From NCBI GenBank assembly GCA_036399055.1, contig DASWNX010000002.1, positions 124,001 to 188,000 on the forward strand: a stretch of DNA of 64,000 bases. The letters are read 5' to 3'. The translations under genes were made by a program, and so were the position numbers. The notes below the pieces were generated by a model, which did not search any database, was not told where the DNA came from, and was given only the letters and a program-made list of their open reading frames with translations. Origin of the DNA: Jatrophihabitans sp. (GTDB lineage Bacteria; Actinomycetota; Actinomycetes; Mycobacteriales; Jatrophihabitantaceae). Below, in pieces: positions 51,665 through 59,731 of the stretch; the first letter of the stretch is position 1; each line of letters begins with the position of its first letter.

Positions 51665-52354
51665 TTAATCAGCTGTTTCAGCAAGCACGCCACCCGGTTT
51701 AGCCGGGGCGGGAACGGGTATAGGCAATACGTCGTCTATTACGACGTTAACAGTCACGCTCTGTAATCCGATGTTTTCTTTCAGTTCGATAATCACCCGG
51801 CGGCGCACCTCGTGTGCCACCTCATGAACCGGCTCGCCGTGACTCACGGCCAGCGCGAGGTCCACCACCGCGGTGCGGCCGAGCACGCCGACCGCGGCGT
51901 GGGGATGCAGGTGGCCAGCGGTTGCCCTGGCCACTAATCCCGCGCTCTGGGACTCAGTGCTCCGGCCGAGCGCGACCCGGACGCCGGGCACCTGGCTTGC
52001 GGTCTCCCGGGCCACCGCGGCCACCACCCGGGCCGCGACCCGGACGGTCCCGAGCTCGGTCAGCTGCAGGGTGTGCCACACGTCGCGCACCAGCCGGTCG
52101 ACCTGGTTGAGCACCGATGCCCGCAGCCGAGACGGAACGCTGACCGGCTGCCGGGCGTAGTGCTCAACCGGCGCCCACAGCATCTGAAACTCGGCGATCG
52201 CGGCCTGACAGTGCGGGCAGTTCCGTTGATGGGAGCTCAGCCGCTCGGCGTCACCGTCGGCGACCTGCTCGAGCAGCTCGTCGACGTCGGCGCCGCATGC
52301 CAGTCGGGAATCAGCGGAATCGAGCAGGCGGCGGGCCAGCGACGGCTCAGTCAT
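51665..52354 (-). CDS. zinc-finger plus Asp23/Gls24 domain protein, likely anti-sigma partner
   Basis: 229 residues. The N-terminal quarter (1-70) holds H-Q-R-N-C-P-H-C (H-x3-C-x2-C) as in ZAS anti-sigma factors. Residues 95-215 form an Asp23/Gls24 domain (LGTVRVAARVVAAVARETASQVPGV ... VVDLALAVSHGEPVHEVAHEVRRRV). It begins 7 bp after the ECF sigma gene, the usual place for an anti-sigma factor. This zinc-finger/Asp23 combination differs from the other Asp23 proteins downstream. No membrane segment is seen. Confidence 0.82.
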   Translation of the reverse strand: MTEPSLARRLLDSADSRLACGADVDELLEQVADGDAERLSSHQRNCPHCQAAIAEFQMLWAPVEHYARQPVSVPSRLRASVLNQVDRLVRDVWHTLQLTELGTVRVAARVVAAVARETASQVPGVRVALGRSTESQSAGLVARATAGHLHPHAAVGVLGRTAVVDLALAVSHGEPVHEVAHEVRRRVIIELKENIGLQSVTVNVVIDDVLPIPVPAPAKPGGVLAETAD

Positions 52355-52361
52355 GCCCGGA

Positions 52362-52916
52362 TCACCTCCACTCCGCAAGCGCCGAACCGAGTGCCCGACG
52401 CGCCCGGTAGAGCTGACTACGCACCGCGGGGACACTGGAGGCGGTGACCGTGGCGACGTCGGCGTAGGACAGGCCTTCCAGGTGATGCAGCACCACAACG
52501 ATCCGCTGTGCCGGTGGTAACGCCTGGATGGCGTCGGTGACGGCGTCGACCGTCTCGTTGCGCTCAAAAGCGATCTCGGTCTGAGCGCTGTCGTCGGCAA
52601 GCTCGGCGAGGACGTCGGCCGAGCTGTGCCGGTGATCCCGGTTGATCCGGTTGACGGCTCGCCGGGTCACAATCCGGTATAGCCAGGTGGAGAAAGCAGA
52701 CTCGCCACGGAATTGGGGCAACTGCTGCCATGCCGTGACCAGGGCGTCCTGGGCGACGTCCTCAGCGTCTTGATGGTGACCCAGAATCCGCAGGGCCACC
52801 CGGTAGGCCAGCAGGCTGTGCCGGTTCACCAGTTCGGCGTAGGCGTCGAGATACCCCTCTTGCGCCCGGCGCACGAGGTAGCCGTCATCGAAGCCGTCGG
52901 CCTCGCTGTGGCTCAT
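52362..52916 (-). CDS. ECF-type RNA polymerase sigma factor
   Basis: 184 residues. Region 2 has LVNRHSLLAYRVALRILGHHQDAEDVAQDALVTAWQQLPQFRGESAFSTWLYRIV, and region 4 has ALPPAQRIVVVLHHLEGLSYADVATVTASSVPAVRSQLYRARRAL. It is followed by the zinc-finger/Asp23 protein. It is divergent from the Asp23 envelope operon starting at 53189 and is the likely activator of that operon, though I saw no clear ECF -35 motif. Confidence 0.9.
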   Translation of the reverse strand: MSHSEADGFDDGYLVRRAQEGYLDAYAELVNRHSLLAYRVALRILGHHQDAEDVAQDALVTAWQQLPQFRGESAFSTWLYRIVTRRAVNRINRDHRHSSADVLAELADDSAQTEIAFERNETVDAVTDAIQALPPAQRIVVVLHHLEGLSYADVATVTASSVPAVRSQLYRARRALGSALAEWR

Positions 52917-53188
52917 GGGCGCCCCCGCCTGGTGGTGAGACGCCGACAGCTCGAACGCCTACTTAGACCGTAACCGCCGGTTCCACCCCGGTCACTCCCC
53001 GGCGCCAAGGCGGTTTCTTGTCGACGAGTCCAGGTGATCATCCCGCTGCTGAGCAAAAGTGCGATCTTTTCGGCCGGCCGGTGTCTTACTACTCGAGGAC
53101 CCTGCACAGCCCCCGCATTCCTCGGCCGGCCCGGCGGCGCAGTGACCAACGCCCAGGCCGCGCATGACCAGCACGGGAGTCCCCTCAG

Positions 53189-53653
53189 ATGACCAAACCG
53201 ACTAGCACCAGTGTCACCACTCCTGCCGGCGCCGATTCCCCGGCCAGCCCACCACGGTTGCACACCGATCAGGGCAGGATCAGCGTGGCCGAGAATGTCG
53301 TTCAGAAGATTGCCGGAATGGCATGCCGGGAGGTGAGTGGCGTGCACCGGATGGGCACCAGCACCGGACGCGCCTTCGGGGCGCTGCGTGAGCGGATTCC
53401 GGGCAGCACCGGCCCGAACGTCGCCCAAGGTGTCGGCGTCGAGGTCGGCGAGACCCAGGCGGCGATCGACCTCGACATCGTCGTCGAGTACGGCGTGTCG
53501 ATCGCTGACCTCGGCAAGAGCATCCAGCGCAACGTCAAGCAGTCGGTGGAACGCATGACCGGCCTGGAAGTCGTGGAGGTCAACGTCAGCGTCGATGACG
53601 TCTACCTGCCCACCGATGACCAGCAGCAGGAAGCGCCAGCCCGGGTCTCATGA
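53189..53653 (+). CDS. Asp23/Gls24 family protein (first of envelope operon)
   Basis: 154 residues. A disordered N-terminus (1-28) precedes an Asp23 domain (32-142; LHTDQGRISVAENVVQKIAGMACREVSGVHRMG ... DLDIVVEYGVSIADLGKSIQRNVKQSVERMTGL). Asp23 in staphylococci is a membrane-associated alkaline-shock protein held by AmaP. The 4-nt overlap couples it to the next gene. Confidence 0.88.
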   Translation: MTKPTSTSVTTPAGADSPASPPRLHTDQGRISVAENVVQKIAGMACREVSGVHRMGTSTGRAFGALRERIPGSTGPNVAQGVGVEVGETQAAIDLDIVVEYGVSIADLGKSIQRNVKQSVERMTGLEVVEVNVSVDDVYLPTDDQQQEAPARVS

Positions 53654-54132
53654 CCAGCCCCGCTGAGGCCGTCCTGGTGGACGGGCTCGATGTCGACGCC
53701 GTGGCAGCGGCCGTGCGTGGCTGCCCGGCGGTGGATGATCTCGACGGCGGACGGCTGGGCAGCGTCGCGACCTACCTTCCCGGTCGCCGGGTTCCGGGCA
53801 TCCGGATCGAGGACAACCGGATCGAGGTGCACGTCCGCGGTGTCTGGGGCCAGCCGGTGGGCCTCATCGCCCAACAGATACGCGGTGTCCTGGCGACGCT
53901 GAGCGGGGGCAGGGTCATTGACGTCGTGCTGACTGACGTCGCTGATCCGGGCCAAGCCAAGGCGCCACTGGCCTCCCCGACCACCGGGGCGGTAGGCGCT
54001 GCTACCCCCTCGGTGCTCGCGGATGGCACTGTGGAGGCGTGGACGAGCGTGAACGCATCCGACGCGCCCAGCGGCGGGAGTTCATCCGGACCCACCATCC
54101 AGACCGAGGCGGAGACCCGGCCGAATTCCTAG
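53650..54132 (+). CDS. short Asp23-like protein with disordered tail
   Basis: 160 residues. Residues 15-105 (AVRGCPAVDDLDGGRLGSVATYLPGRRVPGIRI ... VHVRGVWGQPVGLIAQQIRG) look like a minimal Asp23-related domain, common as the second gene of actinomycete Asp23 operons. The last ~50 residues are Ser/Thr/Gly-rich and overlap the J-domain gene in another frame, so they may not be under selection. ATGA overlap with the previous gene. Confidence 0.75.
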   Translation: MTSPAEAVLVDGLDVDAVAAAVRGCPAVDDLDGGRLGSVATYLPGRRVPGIRIEDNRIEVHVRGVWGQPVGLIAQQIRGVLATLSGGRVIDVVLTDVADPGQAKAPLASPTTGAVGAATPSVLADGTVEAWTSVNASDAPSGGSSSGPTIQTEAETRPNS

Positions 54133-54284
54133 CCGGCCTGCGCCGTTTCGACCCACCTCCGTCTGAACCGACAGACGACTCCGCACCTCCGATCGTGATC
54201 ATCGCCCACAAGCGGTGGCCGGTCAGCGCGGTCACCTCGGCGCTAGGACGCATCCGGCGGCGGCGCCGTCCACGCGTTCGGTGA
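54039..54284 (+). CDS. short J-domain-like protein
   Basis: 81 residues. ERIRRAQRREFIRTHHPDRGGDPAEFLAGLRRF contains the H-P-D signature of a DnaJ J-domain, truncated to the core helices. A basic tail (A-H-K-R-W-P, then Arg-rich) follows. Similar small proteins occur in Asp23 operons of other actinomycetes. It overlaps the previous gene by 94 nt in a different frame. The GTG start is not marked by a well-spaced ribosome site. Confidence 0.65.
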   Translation: MDERERIRRAQRREFIRTHHPDRGGDPAEFLAGLRRFDPPPSEPTDDSAPPIVIIAHKRWPVSAVTSALGRIRRRRRPRVR

Positions 54285-54336
54285 GCAGCCGGCCGGTAGG
54301 CAGCGGCTGGTGACTCTTCAGAGATTGTGAGAAGAC

Positions 54337-54519
54337 ATGACCCGCAGCACGCTCGGCGTTCTCATCGGCCTGGCACTGGGATTCGCGTTCGCGTTCGGCG
54401 ACTTCGGTCAGATGCTGATCGTCGCCCTGTTCGCGGTGCTCGGTTTCGTAGTGGCCAAGATCCTCGACGGCGACCTGGACCTGAGCCACTACGTCTCGGA
54501 CCGGCGCTCGAGCCGATGA
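54337..54519 (+). CDS. DUF2273-type small membrane protein
   Basis: 60 residues with one or two membrane helices (LGVLIGLALGFAFAFGDFGQMLIVALFAVLGFVVAKIL) and a short charged tail. DUF2273 proteins accompany Asp23 and AmaP. Its stop overlaps the next ATG (ATGA). Confidence 0.82.
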   Translation: MTRSTLGVLIGLALGFAFAFGDFGQMLIVALFAVLGFVVAKILDGDLDLSHYVSDRRSSR

Positions 54520-54959
54520 CCGCGACCGCCGTCACCGAAAGCCCGGCCGGGCCGCCAGGCGCCCCACCGCCTTCGGGTGTGGGCCGCACCGAGCTGGGCA
54601 CGATCACCCTCAGCGAGTCGGTGGTCGCCAAGCTGGCCGCCCGGGCCGCGATGGAGATCCCCGACGCCGGCGCCGCCGCGCCCCGGCTGCTGGGCCGGTC
54701 GCTGTCAGGCGCCGGCGTCCGGCCGACCAGCCTGACCTCGCTGCCCAAAGCCTCGGCTCACGTCGACGGCTCGGTCGCGCTGATCAAGCTGGAGCTCAGC
54801 GTTCGGTGGCCGGCCTCGGTGCCGGCGGTGACCGCCGCCGTGCGTGAGCACGTCCGGACCCGAGTGGCGGACTTGACCGGCCTGATCGTGGCCGAGGTGA
54901 CCCTTCACGTCTCGGCCCTGGTCACCGACCTGGGCCGACCCGCCCGCCGCGTGCGCTAG
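54516..54959 (+). CDS. Asp23/Gls24 family protein (second)
   Basis: 147 residues. A disordered start is followed by an Asp23 domain (25-140; LGTITLSESVVAKLAARAAMEIP ... VALIKLELSVRWPASVPAVTAAVREHVRTRVADLTGL). Its divergence from the first Asp23 protein suggests hetero-oligomers. Coupled to DUF2273. Confidence 0.85.
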   Translation: MTATAVTESPAGPPGAPPPSGVGRTELGTITLSESVVAKLAARAAMEIPDAGAAAPRLLGRSLSGAGVRPTSLTSLPKASAHVDGSVALIKLELSVRWPASVPAVTAAVREHVRTRVADLTGLIVAEVTLHVSALVTDLGRPARRVR

Positions 54960-54977
54960 CCGGACAGGAGCCATCTG

Positions 54978-55508
54978 ATGAGACTTGTCAATAGATTGCT
55001 GGCCGCCCTGCTCAGCCTCGCCCTGATCGCCCTAGGCGTGCTGGTGGTGACCGAGGTGATCGCGCAGCGGCTGGGCAGGCGACCGGCGGCCGTGGACTGG
55101 CCGCGCCTGTATGACTGGGCGCAGCGCACACCCTGGCAGCAGGGCAGCGTCCGGGTCGCCTGCATCGCGCTGATAGCCCTCGGCCTGCTGCTGCTGGCCG
55201 CTGAGCTCAAGCCCGCCAAGCCGAGCCGGCTCGCCGTCCGCTCGGACACCACCGACGCCGCCTACACCCGGCGCGGGGTGGCAGCCACCGTCCGCTCGGC
55301 TGTCAGCGACGTCGACGGCATCAACTCCGCGTCGGTGTCGGTCAGCCGGCGCAAGGTCAAGGTCGAGGCGACCACCGCCGGCCTGCAGCCGTTCACCGCC
55401 GAGACCCTGCAGGAGCCGGCCACCACCGCCGCCCGGCAGCGTCTGGACACCCTCGAACTCACCGACCCGCCGGCGTTGTCGGTCCACGTGAGCACCAGGA
55501 GCCGCTGA
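54978..55508 (+). CDS. DUF6286-type membrane protein of the Asp23 operon
   Basis: 176 residues. Two membrane helices (about 7-27 and 62-75) are followed by a cytoplasmic alpha/beta domain (85-176) beginning YTRRGVAATVRSAVSDVDGIN, a fold reminiscent of Asp23/AmaP. Its stop overlaps the next ATG by one base. Confidence 0.78.
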   Translation: MRLVNRLLAALLSLALIALGVLVVTEVIAQRLGRRPAAVDWPRLYDWAQRTPWQQGSVRVACIALIALGLLLLAAELKPAKPSRLAVRSDTTDAAYTRRGVAATVRSAVSDVDGINSASVSVSRRKVKVEATTAGLQPFTAETLQEPATTAARQRLDTLELTDPPALSVHVSTRSR

Positions 55509-56083
55509 TGCACGCCGACCGCACCAACCGGACCATGCTCATACTGCTGGCGCTCTCGCTGATCGCCGCCGGCGCTGTCGGCGCGCTGGCGGGGTTCGGC
55601 GCTCTCGGCTCGGTCACCAAGCACGGACAGTTGCCGGCCAACCGGGTGGGCGCCTACTTCGGCCGGCACGGTGACTGGCTCTGGCCGGTGATCGCCGCCG
55701 CCGCCCTGATCCTCGCGCTCATGGCGCTGCGCTGGTTGCTGGCCCTGCTGTTCTCCACCGACCGCGCCGGTGACCTGCCGCTCACCGGTGACCGCTCGGC
55801 CGGCCGCACCACCCTGTCGACGGCCGCCCTGACCGGCGCGGTCGCCTCTGAGATCGACGGCTACCCTGGCGTCCACTCAGCCCGGGCCCGGCTGATCGGT
55901 GACCCGCTCGCTCCGACGCTGGTGATCACCGCCACGTTGGAGGAGAGCGCCGACCTGCCTGGCCTGCGCCGGCGAATCGAGGCCAACGCCGTCGAGCATG
56001 CCCGGCAGGCCCTGGAGGACCCCGACCTGCCGGTGCGGCTGGACCTGACGGTCACCACCCAGCAAGCCCACCGGGCCGCCTGA
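55508..56083 (+). CDS. AmaP-like alkaline-shock membrane anchor protein
   Basis: 191 residues. Two membrane helices (about 10-32 and 58-80) and a C-terminal domain (98-185) with VASEIDGYPGVHSARARLIGD match AmaP-like anchors. It would tether the Asp23 proteins to the membrane. It is the last overlapping gene of the operon, followed by a 186-bp gap. Confidence 0.78.
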   Translation: MHADRTNRTMLILLALSLIAAGAVGALAGFGALGSVTKHGQLPANRVGAYFGRHGDWLWPVIAAAALILALMALRWLLALLFSTDRAGDLPLTGDRSAGRTTLSTAALTGAVASEIDGYPGVHSARARLIGDPLAPTLVITATLEESADLPGLRRRIEANAVEHARQALEDPDLPVRLDLTVTTQQAHRAA

Positions 56084-56269
56084 GCGGGCAGCAGCACTCC
56101 GGCCCCAGCGCTTCGGGTCACCACCGGCGACGGTGGCGTCCCGTCTCACGGTGAAACACCACCGCGAAACCACAACGGGTTTGGCCAGCAGAAGCAAACC
56201 CACTCGCGGACGCAACCTGCGGATCGCGCGTTCGGCCCACCAGGGTCAGACCAACGAGGGAGCACTTCC

Positions 56270-57082
56270 ATGATGACACCAGAGCAGTTGCAGTCCATGA
56301 TCGGTCAGACCGCCGTGGACAGCAGCGGTGACAAGATCGGCCGGATCGGGCAGATCTACCTCGATGACAGCACCGGCGATCCGCAGTGGGTCACCGTCAG
56401 CACCGGCATGTTCGGAACGAAGGAGTCCTTCGCACCGCTGTACGGCTCACGCGCCGAGGGCCAGAACCTGATGCTCGCCGTGTCCAAGGCCATGGTCAAG
56501 GACGCGCCGAACGTCGAGAACGACGGTCACCTAGACGAGTCCGAGGTGCAGGCGCTCTACCAGTACTACAACGGCTACCTGGGCGAGCAGGGCATGATGG
56601 GCGGCGGCGGTCAAGACTACATCGAGCAGGACATGAGTGGCCGCCAAGACCTCGGTGACCAAGCCGGCGTGGTCGGGCACGACACCTCCGGCCCGACGAC
56701 CGATGACGCCATGACCCGGTCGGAGGAGCGGGTCCGCGTCGGGACCCAGAACGTCGAGACCGGCCGCGCCCGGCTGCGTAAGTACATCGTGACCGAGAAC
56801 GTCACCCAGACGGTGCCGGTCAGTCGCGAGGAGGTCCGCATCGAGCGCGAGCCGATCACCGAGGAGAACATGGGCAAGGCCATGTCAGGTGGTGACCTCA
56901 CCGAAGAGGAGCACGAGGTGACCCTGCACGCCGAGCGCCCGGTGGTGGAGAAGGAGACCGTTCCGGTGGAGCGGGTCCGGCTGGCCACCGAGACGGTCAC
57001 CAGCGAGGAGACGGTGTCCGAGCAGGTCCGCAAGGAGCAGATCGAGGAACCGCAGACCGAGATCCGCGGCGACCAGCGCTAG
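56270..57082 (+). CDS. PRC-barrel plus DUF2382 stress protein
   Basis: 270 residues. An N-terminal PRC-barrel (1-85; IGQTAVDSSGDKIGRIGQIYLDD) and a Gly/Gln-rich linker precede a C-terminal DUF2382 domain (150-255) rich in Glu/Arg/Val (VRVGTQNVETGRARLRKYIVTENV). This family is abundant in actinomycetes and Deinococcus-like organisms under stress. It is probably separately transcribed, and the strong hairpin at 57094 ends it. Confidence 0.88.
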   Translation: MMTPEQLQSMIGQTAVDSSGDKIGRIGQIYLDDSTGDPQWVTVSTGMFGTKESFAPLYGSRAEGQNLMLAVSKAMVKDAPNVENDGHLDESEVQALYQYYNGYLGEQGMMGGGGQDYIEQDMSGRQDLGDQAGVVGHDTSGPTTDDAMTRSEERVRVGTQNVETGRARLRKYIVTENVTQTVPVSREEVRIEREPITEENMGKAMSGGDLTEEEHEVTLHAERPVVEKETVPVERVRLATETVTSEETVSEQVRKEQIEEPQTEIRGDQR

Positions 57083-57093
57083 AGCCGGTTGAT

Positions 57094-57127
57094 CCGGGCG
57101 AGGGCCGCTGACCCGGCCCTCGCCCGG
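57094..57127 (+). terminator. GC-rich hairpin terminator
   Basis: CCGGGCGAGGGCC (57094-57106) pairs perfectly over 13 bp with GGCCCTCGCCCGG (57115-57127) around an 8-base loop, 11 bases after the stop of the PRC-barrel gene. No U-tract follows, as is common in actinomycetes. Confidence 0.75.
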
Positions 57128-57606
57128 ACACCGACCACGGGGTGCAAGCCGTCGTGCTAGGAGCATTCATAGTCGTCATCGAGTACCGCGGCGCCGACCT
57201 CGACCAGGGCAGCGGCACCCGGACGGGGTTGCTGGAACACGCCTACGACTTGGAGACGGCCTCCCTGGCAGCCCACCGACGTGGCCGTCCGCCGCGGGTC
57301 GCCTTTCCCGAGCCGACCCGGGGCTGGGGCTCGGCGTCGCTGTGCCCCCGCTGCGCCGAGTGCCAAGCCGCGGTCGATGAGCTGGTGGCCGACTATGTGA
57401 GGCTCACACTGCGGCGGCAACGCTTTACGGGGGCCCGACGGCCTGAACTTGGGCAGTCGCAGGGCCGAAGTGGCAGGAGCTGACCAACTCCGATAGACAG
57501 GAGGGACGCGCTCCGGGCCTTGAACCAGCAGGGACCACGCTAAACAGCCAGCGTCTCGGGGTGTCTACCCCCGGCAGACGCCGCGGCGCATCGGCCGCCG
57601 CCCACC
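57128..57606. other. stretch without a confident gene
   Basis: Open frames exist on both strands. A plus-strand reading from 57142 has a C-P-R-C-A-E-C cluster near its middle and a basic end, but no ribosome site, family resemblance or conserved start supports it. I see no RNA gene or repeat here. Confidence 0.4.
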
Positions 57607-58629
57607 TCACGCGCAGCGCGCTCGCCGGCGCCGGCGCATTATCGCCGCTGCCAGGCTTGCCGCGCCGGCTGCCAGCACGCCGTGATGATGTGACGCCCAC
57701 AGCTGGGGATCTCGATCATGAGAGGTGGCGTCGAAGCGGCCATGGGCGCCGAAATCGTCGCCGTCGGGACCATCGGCAGGTTCCCACAGGTTGACCGGGG
57801 CGTCGGGGTCCTGGCTACGCTCGGTCTGCTGGGAGGAGAACCCGGTTCGCGCCAGATAACGGTCCAGCAGGCCGGGGGCCAGCGCGTTGGCCGCCAGCGT
57901 TCCCACGGTCGACGAGCCGACCCAGTACTCACGCCGCTTGGGGTGATCGGCGGCGAAGAGGACCGCTCGAGCCGCGAACTCGGGCTGGTAGATGGGCGGC
58001 ACCGGCTGGGCCTGCCGCGGCAGCCGGGACAGCACCCAGCCGAACTGCGGGGTGTTGACCGCGGGCATCTGCACCATGCTCACGTGGATGCCGCTCTTGT
58101 CGTGGAGCAGTTCGCAGCGCAGCGCCTCGTGAAATCCCTGGATGGCGTGCTTGGCGCCGCAGTAGGCCGATTGCAACGGAATGCCTCGGTAGGCCAGAGC
58201 CGAGCCCACCTGGACGATGACGCCGCGATCGCGCGGCCTCATGTGGCGCAGCGCGGCCATGGTGGCATAGACGTAGCCGAGGTAACTGACCTCGGTCACC
58301 CGGCGGAACTCCTCCGGCGTGATCTCGTGCAACGGCGCGAAGACCGAGGTGAACGCTGAATTGACCCAGACGTCGATCGGGCCGGCCTCTTCTTCGACGC
58401 GGGCCGCGGCAGCGAAGACCTGCCCCTCGTCGGCGACGTCGGTGGGCACGATCAACGCACGCCCGCCGGCTCTCTCGACGTCGGCGGCCGCCCCGGCAAG
58501 CCCCTTCTCACCGCGGGCGAGCAACGCCACCGTGCCGCCCCGCGCCGCGAACGCGACCGCGCTCGCTCGGCCGATTCCGCCGCTGGCGCCGGTGACGACG
58601 ATGACTTGACCTTTTCTCGGGTGGCTCAC
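57607..58629 (-). CDS. SDR-family oxidoreductase with C-terminal extension
   Basis: 340 residues. VIVVTGASGGIGRASAVAFAARGG is the cofactor site, NSAFTSVFAP replaces the usual N-N-A-G, and VGSALAYRGIPLQSAYCGAKHAI holds the catalytic Ser, Tyr and Lys. The last ~90 residues extend beyond the classical fold, ending in a hydrophobic and Arg-rich tail that could be membrane-associating. GTG 58629 is chosen. It stands alone. Confidence 0.87.
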   Translation of the reverse strand: MSHPRKGQVIVVTGASGGIGRASAVAFAARGGTVALLARGEKGLAGAAADVERAGGRALIVPTDVADEGQVFAAAARVEEEAGPIDVWVNSAFTSVFAPLHEITPEEFRRVTEVSYLGYVYATMAALRHMRPRDRGVIVQVGSALAYRGIPLQSAYCGAKHAIQGFHEALRCELLHDKSGIHVSMVQMPAVNTPQFGWVLSRLPRQAQPVPPIYQPEFAARAVLFAADHPKRREYWVGSSTVGTLAANALAPGLLDRYLARTGFSSQQTERSQDPDAPVNLWEPADGPDGDDFGAHGRFDATSHDRDPQLWASHHHGVLAAGAASLAAAIMRRRRRARCA

Positions 58630-58767
58630 CTGCCCGAGTCTGCCCGGGCTCCCAGGCGCCGGCAAATGGCGCCCGGCACAGTGCCCTGGTCCGCAGCGCT
58701 TCACGCCTTGGCCCGCAGCGCTTCACGCCTTGGCCTGCAGCGCTTCACCGGCGCGGTTCGAGCCTGG

Positions 58768-59496
58768 CTACTGGCCGAGCAGCCGGCGCAGGGCGCCGGC
58801 GTTGCGGACGGCATGGCCGGCGCCGTCATTGTTGAAGTACACGTAGACGTCCCGACCGTCGGCCTCCCATTCCTGGATGCGCTGGCGCCACCAGTCCAGG
58901 TCGGCCTCGGAGTAGGACCCGCCATACAGATGCTCGTGATCTGGCCCGTGCATCCGGACGTAGACGAAATCGGCGGTGGCCCGCAGCACGCACGGCAGGT
59001 TCGCGCCGCTCATCACGCAGTAGGCCGCTCTGTGCCGCTCCAGCAGGGCGAAGACCGCCTCGTCCTGCCAGCTCGGGTGCCGGAACTCGACCGCCACCCG
59101 CATCCAGTCGGGCAGCTGCGCCAGGAAGTACTCCAGCCGGGCGTCATCGCGAGCGTGCCCGGGCGCCAACTGGACCAGCAGCACGCCTCGTCGCACGCCG
59201 AGCTGATGCCAGCACGACGTCATCCGGGCCACCCATGCCTCCGGGGCGTACAGCCGCTTGCTGTGGGTCAGGCCCCGTGAAGCCTTCACCGACAGCTCAA
59301 AGCCCGGTGGCAGCCGCGCCTGCCAGCTCGCGAACGTCCGGTCGGCCGGCCAGCGGTAGAAGCTGGCGTTGAGCTCGACGGTCGCGAACTGGCGAGTGTA
59401 GAGCGCCAGCCGCGAGGCAGGCGCGGTCCCGGGCGGGTAGAGCACGCCGTCCCAGTGCGCGTAGCTCCATCCGGAGGTGCCGACCTGCACGCCCAC
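58768..59496 (-). CDS. DUF72 family protein (YecE-like TIM barrel)
   Basis: 242 residues. VGTSGWSYAHWDGVLYPPG, FATVELNASFYRWP, ELSVKASRGLTH, LLVQLAP, VAVEFRHPSW, Y-V-R-M-H-G and VYVYFNNDGAGHAVRNA form the DUF72 signature, a TIM-barrel of unknown enzymatic role. GTG 59496 has GAGGAG upstream. The region before it carries three TGACGTCA sites. Confidence 0.9.
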   Translation of the reverse strand: MGVQVGTSGWSYAHWDGVLYPPGTAPASRLALYTRQFATVELNASFYRWPADRTFASWQARLPPGFELSVKASRGLTHSKRLYAPEAWVARMTSCWHQLGVRRGVLLVQLAPGHARDDARLEYFLAQLPDWMRVAVEFRHPSWQDEAVFALLERHRAAYCVMSGANLPCVLRATADFVYVRMHGPDHEHLYGGSYSEADLDWWRQRIQEWEADGRDVYVYFNNDGAGHAVRNAGALRRLLGQ

Positions 59497-59523
59497 AACC
59501 ACTCCTCGACTCACGTCGCCGCC

Positions 59524-59586
59524 TGACGTCACTGCCGCGCCTGACGTCACTGCGGCGTCTGCCTTGACTGCCCGCGCCTGACGTCA
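59524..59586. repeat. three TGACGTCA palindromes in CGCCTGACGTCACTGC repeats
   Basis: TGACGTCA occurs at 59524-59531, 59542-59549 and 59579-59586, each within CGCCTGACGTCACTGC-like repeats. They lie between the divergent DUF72 and murL starts, 28-90 bp upstream of DUF72. Possible regulator sites, or a decayed tandem repeat. Confidence 0.7.
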
Positions 59587-59731
59587 CTGCGGTGCCTGAC
59601 CTCAGCACGGCGGCTGGCTTCGGCGCGGCAGCTCATCCCGGCGCGGCACCTGGATTCTTCGCCATGCCGGCGCCGCTGGCCAAGCGGGTCACGCCGCTGG
59701 AGGGCACTGGCTCACCTGTAAAGTGGACCCA

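Noticed and set aside
57142-57483. 113-codon plus-strand frame with C-P-R-C-A-E-C
   Set aside because: No ribosome site or family; lies right after a strong terminator and is matched by an equally long antisense frame.
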